From the NCBI GenBank assembly GCA_021787505.1, contig JAJYLU010000007.1:1-9486 (forward strand): a DNA stretch of 9,486 nt. The letters are read 5' to 3'. Each line of letters opens with the position of its first letter. Positions within the stretch are counted from its first letter, which is position 1. This document shows positions 5,589-9,486 of the stretch, in pieces. The stretch is from Nitrospirota bacterium (GTDB lineage: Bacteria > Nitrospirota > Thermodesulfovibrionia > Thermodesulfovibrionales > UBA6898). The notes beneath the pieces are model-generated. The model had not been told where the DNA came from, did no database searches, and was given only the letters and a program-made list of their open reading frames with translations. The translations under genes and the position numbers were made by a program.

Positions 5589-7328
5589 ATGGCAAACAGA
5601 AGAACAATATCACTGAGAACAAAGATCAGCGCGGTGACCACCTTAACGATAATCGTGGTTGCTCTCATGCTGGGCGCTCTCAATACCTATAATCAGCTCA
5701 ATCACATCGGGAGATTCGAGGAAAGATTTCTGCGCGATTCCGCAAGAAGCGCATCCGCTATTTCTCATGCGATTATGCCCCATCTGGTCTCCAATGATTT
5801 TGTTGCCATGAACAATCTGGTCGCCTTTTACAGCAAGCGGTCCGATCGCCTATACGTCCTGGTTGTGGACAACAATAGCCGGATCCTGGCGGACAGCGAA
5901 GAGGGGAAAATCGGCGGAACTTTCCAATCGCTCCCTGCATACAAGACAGAAAAAATCGGACAGGGGACCATCAGGAGATTCATGCGGTCCGGCAAGGGGG
6001 CCGTTGAAGTATCTTATCCGGTAAAAGCCGGTGACCTCATCGTCGGCAATATTGTGATGGGACTGAATATGGACTGGATGGAGGAGGAAACGGGTGTTAT
6101 AAAAAAGACGATGATGGCTTCAACGGGGATTGCGCTTGTCGTAATTTTCCTGGGCATCTTGCTGACATCCGCGCTGGCTGACAGGATATCGCGTCCGATT
6201 CGGCTCCTGACGCAAGCTGCAGAAAAAGTCGGCGGGGGTGATTACAGCCAGAGGATAAACGTCAAGAGCAATGATGAAGTCGGGCTGCTGGCAGATACCT
6301 TTGACGCCATGCTCGGGCAGTTGAGAAACGCCAGGATGCATTTGGTAGAGAAAGACTATCTGGACTCGATACTCGCTACCATGAGGGACGCCCTGATCGT
6401 GGCAGATCCGGAGGGTCGGATCGAGATGGTCAACAAGGCGACGCTGAATTTACTGGGATATCGGGAGGACGAGCTTGTGACGCGCCAGCTAAGAACAATT
6501 ATCTCCGATGCGCAACCGGGTGAGAGGGGGATCGAAGACCTGATCGGGCAGGGGCTTATCGGCGATGATGTCGAAATATCCCTGCTTTCAAGGGATGGGC
6601 GGAAGATACCCGTGCTCCTTTCGGGGGCCGTACTGGAGAACGAGGGCAAGGTGATGCGAATAGTCTGTGTGGCAAAAGACATCAGCGAACGCAACAGGGC
6701 TGAGGATCAGATCAGGGCGTCCCTCCGGGAAAAGGAGATCCTTTTAAAGGAGGTCCATCATCGCGTAAAGAACAACCTTCAGGTGGTGGCAAGCATGCTC
6801 AACCTGCAGTCGAGATATCTGGAGGACCGGAAGGCAAAGGCAATGTTTGAAGACAGCCAGCGACGCATCGAATCCATGTCGCTTATACACGAAAAATTAT
6901 ACCGGTCGAAAGACCTGGCGAGGATCGACTTCAGGGAATACATCGACGACCTGATGGGCAGCGTGACGGCATTGAACGGCGGTTCAGACCGGCTAAAGAT
7001 CAGGGAGGACATAGGGGAAGTGGCACTGGATGTCAATAAAGGGATACCCTGCGGCCTCATCATCAATGAGCTGGTATCGAACGCTCTCAGGCACGCATTC
7101 CCGGACGGACGGAAAGGGATAATTGAAGTGGGGATGCACAGCGACATCAGCGGCAGGATATCGCTTGTCGTGAGCGATAACGGCACTGGTTTCCCGGAGC
7201 ATATTGATTTCAGAAATACGCAATCGCTCGGCATGCAGCTCGTAACCTCACTTGTGAGTCAGCTCGACGGAACGATAGAACTGGATAAGAGCGAAGGGAC
7301 CGCTTTTACCATAACCTTTCATACATAA
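5589..7328 (+). CDS. Membrane sensor histidine kinase: Cache-like sensor, HAMP, PAS, HisKA_2, HATPase
   Basis: A 579-residue inner-membrane kinase. TM1 lies at about 14-32, and a periplasmic sensor of some 140 residues at 33-172 has Cache-like features (LYVLVVDNNSRILADS at 88-103; IVGNIVMGLNMDW at 151-163). TM2 is at about 175-196. The HAMP domain follows with ADRISRPIRLLTQAAEKV (197-214) and NDEVGLLADTFDAM (228-241). A PAS domain spans about 255-368 (SILATMRDALIVADPEG; IVCVAKDISERNRAE). The dimerisation/phosphotransfer region is HisKA_2 type, LLKEVHHRVKNNLQVV (385-400), with H391 the likely phospho-His. The ATPase domain has INELVSNALRHAF (N-box, 492-504), SDNGTGFP (529-536) and SLGMQLV (546-552). 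All key residues are present. It follows the binding-protein gene by 10 nt and precedes a truncated response regulator by 15 nt. Its natural partner seems lost here, so it may signal to a regulator encoded elsewhere. Confidence 0.92.
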   Translation: MANRRTISLRTKISAVTTLTIIVVALMLGALNTYNQLNHIGRFEERFLRDSARSASAISHAIMPHLVSNDFVAMNNLVAFYSKRSDRLYVLVVDNNSRILADSEEGKIGGTFQSLPAYKTEKIGQGTIRRFMRSGKGAVEVSYPVKAGDLIVGNIVMGLNMDWMEEETGVIKKTMMASTGIALVVIFLGILLTSALADRISRPIRLLTQAAEKVGGGDYSQRINVKSNDEVGLLADTFDAMLGQLRNARMHLVEKDYLDSILATMRDALIVADPEGRIEMVNKATLNLLGYREDELVTRQLRTIISDAQPGERGIEDLIGQGLIGDDVEISLLSRDGRKIPVLLSGAVLENEGKVMRIVCVAKDISERNRAEDQIRASLREKEILLKEVHHRVKNNLQVVASMLNLQSRYLEDRKAKAMFEDSQRRIESMSLIHEKLYRSKDLARIDFREYIDDLMGSVTALNGGSDRLKIREDIGEVALDVNKGIPCGLIINELVSNALRHAFPDGRKGIIEVGMHSDISGRISLVVSDNGTGFPEHIDFRNTQSLGMQLVTSLVSQLDGTIELDKSEGTAFTITFHT

Positions 7329-7343
7329 CAGAGTTCGGAGGCA

Positions 7344-7400
7344 ATGATCTTGTCAAAAGGGAAGATACTGATAGTCGAAGTTTATTATGCTGCTGCGTGA
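7344..7400 (+). pseudogene. Truncated response regulator (first ~12 codons only)
   Basis: Behind a strong GGAGG (7337-7341), and 15 nt after the kinase stop, an ATG opens MILSKGKILIVE, the usual first strand of a receiver domain (typically continuing with the acidic DD/DE pair). After the first base of codon 13 (G7380) the similarity stops, and the frame runs through six unrelated codons to a TGA at 7398-7400. The strong ribosome site and position right after a HisKA_2 kinase show that an intact response regulator once followed. The breakpoint at 7380/7381 marks a deletion or rearrangement. The 18-residue peptide is unlikely to be functional. Confidence 0.7.
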
Positions 7401-7766
7401 CACTGCCTTTACCAGGGCTGAATAACCAAGCACAAGCAAAAACCGTGAACCAAACGGTGAAAAGGGCATTTTCCGAGGTTGGAATATCTTGCAATATCAA
7501 TAAGTTATAAGATGTTTCGTATGGTTCGATCCAACACGCTCTCGCCATAAACTCCTTGTAAATAAAGCTTTTATCTCCTGTTTATGTCAAATAAAGCCAT
7601 GAAAAGGCAGGAAAATGAGCGGTTTCATCTGAAAACAGTTGACGAAAGGCTCATTTTGTGATATTTAAAGAATTGACGGCGGAATTGTTTCGATAAAAAA
7701 CAGGGTTACGTGAGGAGGGGCATTTAACAGTATTGCCGCGGGAAAAAACAGACGAGAAAAAGCCAT
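7401..7766. other. AT-rich gap with second selC-end copy; no gene seen
   Basis: From the broken response regulator to the small ORF at 7767 I see no coding region. It contains a 5-bp dyad ACCGT/ACGGT at about 7442-7458, the second selC-end copy at 7523-7606, and two TTGACG hexamers (7639-7644 and 7673-7678). These could be -35 boxes for the small ORF-PilZ pair, but neither has a convincing -10. Confidence 0.5.
7523..7606 (+). repeat. Direct repeat copy 2: detached selC 3' end plus flank (putative attachment site)
   Basis: GGTTCGAT (7523-7530) through CGCTCTCGCCA (7537-7547) repeats the last 26 nt of selC with one deletion and two substitutions, and about 59 nt after it align with the selC downstream flank. 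The bases before 7523 do not resemble the rest of a tRNA, so this is a tRNA-end fragment and not a second gene. It marks the far boundary of the putative island. Confidence 0.65.
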
Positions 7767-7934
7767 ATGACAATGCATAATCATGAAATGAGGAAGTTCA
7801 TTTCGATACTGATGGAATCACCATATATGACTCTTTCTCTGACCGAAAGACAGTCTCTTCTGGAAAAACTGCCACAAAGTTATCCCCGTTTCGATGATGA
7901 GGACGATGCAGGGAAGGAAGACGACGTTGAATAA
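7767..7934 (+). CDS. Small hypothetical protein (55 aa) coupled to PilZ gene
   Basis: I do not recognise a named family. The product begins MTMHNHEMRKFISILMESPY, continues MTLSLTERQSLLEKLPQSYP, and ends in a very acidic tail (FDDEDDAGKEDDVE). The middle looks like an amphipathic helix pair. Starts at 7767, 7773 or 7788 are all possible; the ribosome site is weak (GAGAAAAAG upstream of 7767). Support for it being real comes from the neighbour: its stop (7932-7934) overlaps the likely TTG start of the PilZ gene in the arrangement TTGAATAA, typical of translational coupling. It may be a partner or regulator of the PilZ protein, by position only. Confidence 0.55.
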   Translation: MTMHNHEMRKFISILMESPYMTLSLTERQSLLEKLPQSYPRFDDEDDAGKEDDVE

Positions 7935-8259
7935 GACCGACAGGAATAAATCCGAAACATTTTGGACGGCCGCGGCGAAAAGCACAGCAGAAGATCAGAG
8001 GAGAGAAGTTAGGGAGCGGGCAATTGGGGATATCCTGTGGTCCTACGTCACTGATAAAGACGAAAATTGTTTTAAAGGCACCATAATAAACGAGAGCGAA
8101 TCGGGGCTGTGTCTTCTCACACTTGCACCTATAAAGGTGGGCTCCATACTGAGGTTTTACGGTGAGGGCCGGGCAGCAGTAAGAGATGCCACTGTTATAT
8201 GGTGCAAGAAAGGCCCTGCCAACATATATCAATCCGGCCTTTTGCTCAGCGAATTATAG
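7927..8259 (+). CDS. PilZ domain protein (c-di-GMP receptor)
   Basis: A single-domain PilZ protein of 110 residues from the TTG at 7927, which has GGAAGGAAG about 6 nt upstream and overlaps the preceding stop by 8 nt. ATG codons at 7906 (GAGG nearby) or 7894 (no ribosome site) would add 7 or 11 residues. The two c-di-GMP-binding motifs are present: RxxxR as RREVRER (25-31) and the (D/N)xSxxG motif as NESESG (55-60). Beta strands follow (GSILRFY; AVRDATVIWCKK; YQSGLLLSEL) in the usual PilZ order. It has no other domain and no membrane segment. It should bind c-di-GMP and act through a partner protein, possibly affecting motility or surface components. The GGDEF enzyme at 2027-3424 is a possible source of the signal, though the genes are not in one operon. 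Confidence 0.88.
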   Translation: MNKTDRNKSETFWTAAAKSTAEDQRREVRERAIGDILWSYVTDKDENCFKGTIINESESGLCLLTLAPIKVGSILRFYGEGRAAVRDATVIWCKKGPANIYQSGLLLSEL

Positions 8260-8698
8260 TCCGAATCCCATTGCAGAATGCCATTTGCGGGAAATTAGGT
8301 AATCGGGCAAAAAAATAGAACCACACGGGAGAGGATTTAGCTTTTGGGCCTTGTTGAACCCTACCGTTGTGTTAACGGATATCCATTTCCCTCGTATGGC
8401 TCCAGGATCTCTGCCTTCTTATCGGAATCTCCAGATCCGGGAAAGGCGAGAACCTTTTTCCGCCTCCGGACTTTCCCGGTGCCAGTTCCTTTGTTAAAGG
8501 TATGGCCGCCGGTTGAGTCCTCTTCGGTTACTCGGCCTCTGTCTTCCCTGGATCCAGATATCCTCTATTTTTATTATATTCCTTTGAGGCGCGACTTTCA
8601 AATTACGAATGCAAAAAGCAGCCTCTAACAATTTGATATCATTATATTATTTCAGGCACAAAAAGATGCTTTCGCTTTTTGGCAATCACCAATTCTCC
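8260..8698. other. Gap with inverted repeats and a startless minus-strand open frame
   Basis: No gene can be called with confidence. The region has a perfect 9-bp inverted repeat CCGGGAAAG (8437-8445) / CTTTCCCGG (8471-8479) with inner GGCG/CGCC, a CCGTT/AACGG hairpin (8364-8378), the palindrome CTGGATCCAG (8548-8557), and GGATCT (8405-8410) matching AGATCC (8434-8439). The minus strand is open from 8564 to a TAG at 8363-8361, with protein-like content (VTEEDSTGGHTFNKG; RRRKKVLAFPGSGDSDKKAE) but no ATG, GTG or TTG. A gene remnant, a dispersed repeat or a structured RNA are all possible. Confidence 0.4.
8659..8681 (-). terminator. Weak candidate terminator downstream of the helicase gene
   Basis: CAAAAAG (8659-8665) and CTTTTTG (8675-8681) form a 7-bp stem just past the helicase stop (8699). 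The A/T content gives a U-run on either strand, but the stem is not GC-rich, so the call is tentative. Confidence 0.3.
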
Positions 8699-9486
8699 TC
8701 ATCCGATACTCGCCAGAAACCTCCGCCCGTAATCCCTAGTCACGATCCTCTCATCGCAGATGATCACCCTGCCCCGGTCATCTTTTGCCCGGATCAGCCT
8801 GCCGAACCCCTGCCTGAACTTCAGGACGGCCCTGGGGAGTGAATAGTCGCGGAAAGGGTTACCTCCCTTTTTCCTGATCTCCTCTGTGCGTGCAACAACG
8901 ATCGGTTCCGTCGGCACCTCGAAAGGCAGCTTAGTGATGACGAGGCAGTTCAGCGAATCCCCCTTTACGTCAACCCCCTCCCAGAACGAATCGAGACCGA
9001 AGATGACGCTGTTCGTGCTTTCCCTCATCTCCCTGAGCATTTTCCTGTTCGGCAGCTCGCCCTGCAGCATCGGGTTTAGGCCGGCGGAGGAGAGTTTCTC
9101 CGCAGAAATATCCCAGGTCTTCCTCATTACTTCTCTTGAGGTGAAGAGCACGAGGGTCCCGCCCTCTTCTTTTGTCGACTCTCGCAGGACCGTTTCCGCA
9201 AGTTTCTCTACCCCCTTTTCCGTCTGAAGGTCGATGCCCCTCTCGATACCCACCTCGACCTGGTTCCTGATATCGAAGGGAGAAGCTACGGACAATGTTT
9301 CCGGCCGGTCGAGACCGAGAATTTCTTCGATCAGCCCGAAGTCTCCGGCGACCGAAAGTGTTGCAGATGTCAGAATAACCGAGCTGTAGTCAGGCATTAG
9401 ATTCCTCCTGACGAACTCGGAGGGGTATATGGGTGACATCCTGAGAGCGGTCCGCCTGTCCTCGACCTCGGCCCACCTGACGAATC
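8699..9486 (-). CDS. DinG/XPD-type ATP-dependent DNA helicase, C-terminal part
   Basis: The C-terminal 262 residues of a superfamily 2 helicase of the DinG/Rad3-XPD group; the N-terminus lies beyond the right edge and the frame is open to base 9486. An internal ATG at 9439 should not be taken as the start. Visible motifs, in order, are VILTSATLSVAGDFG (SAT motif), ASPFDIRNQ, GTLVLFTSREVM (motif IV region), GLDSFWEGVDVKG (motif V), LVITKLPFEVPTEP, and KFRQGFGRLIRAKDDRGRV (motif VI, with the Gln and Arg that contact ATP), ending ICDERI..TRDYGRRFLASIG. Family members unwind DNA 5'-3', often with an iron-sulfur cluster in the N-terminal half that cannot be seen here, and process R-loops or repair intermediates. 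The stop is TGA at 8701-8699. It is transcribed towards the PilZ region. Confidence 0.92.
   Translation of the reverse strand, partial: FVRWAEVEDRRTALRMSPIYPSEFVRRNLMPDYSSVILTSATLSVAGDFGLIEEILGLDRPETLSVASPFDIRNQVEVGIERGIDLQTEKGVEKLAETVLRESTKEEGGTLVLFTSREVMRKTWDISAEKLSSAGLNPMLQGELPNRKMLREMRESTNSVIFGLDSFWEGVDVKGDSLNCLVITKLPFEVPTEPIVVARTEEIRKKGGNPFRDYSLPRAVLKFRQGFGRLIRAKDDRGRVIICDERIVTRDYGRRFLASIG

Larger units (their letters stand above)
4392..7522. mobile_element. Putative remnant of an island inserted at selC
   Basis: The 3.1 kb bounded by the two copies of the selC 3' end. It holds a PhnD-like binding protein, a histidine kinase and the stub of a response regulator. The edges are AT-rich and gene-poor. 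There is no integrase, excisionase or transposase inside, and the response regulator is broken at 7380, so if it was an element it has been eroded by deletion. The repeats differ at many positions, so either the insertion is old or the incoming copy came from another lineage. A local duplication of the selC 3' region without an element is the alternative. Confidence 0.4.

Noticed and set aside
7480..7500. Sigma-54-like promoter at TGGAATATCTTGCA.
   Set aside because: The GG and GC elements are 8 nt apart instead of the required 10.
7523..7606. A second tRNA-Sec gene.
   Set aside because: Only the T-arm-to-CCA portion is present; no anticodon, D or variable arm can be found upstream, and the T stem is itself degraded.
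7607..7766. A c-di-GMP riboswitch upstream of the PilZ gene.
   Set aside because: None of the conserved GEMM motifs is visible on the plus strand in this leader.
8344..8628. Plus-strand open frame of 94 codons with a TTG start.
   Set aside because: There is no ribosome site, the composition is non-protein-like, and it overlaps strong inverted repeats; the minus strand there is at least as open.
1..9486. CRISPR arrays, rRNA, complete insertion sequences, integrase genes.
   Set aside because: No regularly spaced repeats, rRNA signatures or transposase/integrase motifs were found on either strand.

Overview
The window looks like a chromosomal segment of an anaerobic or microaerophilic Gram-negative bacterium, most likely Nitrospirota or a Desulfobacterota/Deltaproteobacteria-like lineage. 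This placement is inferred from gene content: a DHH-CBS-CCA nucleotidyltransferase fusion, a CooT-type nickel protein beside a DUF3842 protein, a selenocysteine tRNA, and several c-di-GMP proteins. No rRNA or other taxonomic marker is present. Coding regions are moderately GC-rich, while the gaps at about 4400-4700 and 7400-7770 are clearly more AT-rich.

Left block (1-3424, minus strand): a diguanylate cyclase with a degenerate receiver, GAF and GGEEF domains. It is followed 21 nt later by a large DHH/CBS/tRNA-nucleotidyltransferase protein that runs off the left edge. At 3479-3561 lies a compact divergent control region. An inverted repeat supplies a TTGACA -35 box on each strand, each followed after exactly 17 nt by a good -10 box. 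The leftward promoter would drive the cyclase gene and the rightward one a DUF3842 gene. The rightward start point is predicted to fall on or next to the ATG, which suggests a leaderless mRNA.

Middle block (3568-4391, plus strand): DUF3842 and cooT overlap by 8 nt, followed by selC (tRNA-Sec, anticodon UCA, long variable arm). The 3' end of selC plus about 57 nt of its downstream flank recurs, diverged, at 7523-7606. The 3.1 kb between the two copies holds a PhnD-like periplasmic binding protein, a membrane histidine kinase, and the first 12 codons of a response regulator that is cut off at 7380. I read this as the remnant of an element inserted at the tRNA-Sec 3' end and later trimmed by deletion. 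No integrase remains in the window.

Right block (7607-9486): a 55-codon small ORF overlapping a PilZ-domain (c-di-GMP receptor) gene, then a roughly 440 bp gap with inverted repeats and a startless minus-strand open frame, and finally the C-terminal part of a DinG/XPD-type helicase on the minus strand that runs off the right edge.

Functionally, the window combines c-di-GMP signalling (GGDEF producer, PilZ receiver), an orphaned ligand-sensing two-component module, a probable nickel-handling pair next to the Sec tRNA, and nucleic-acid housekeeping at both ends.
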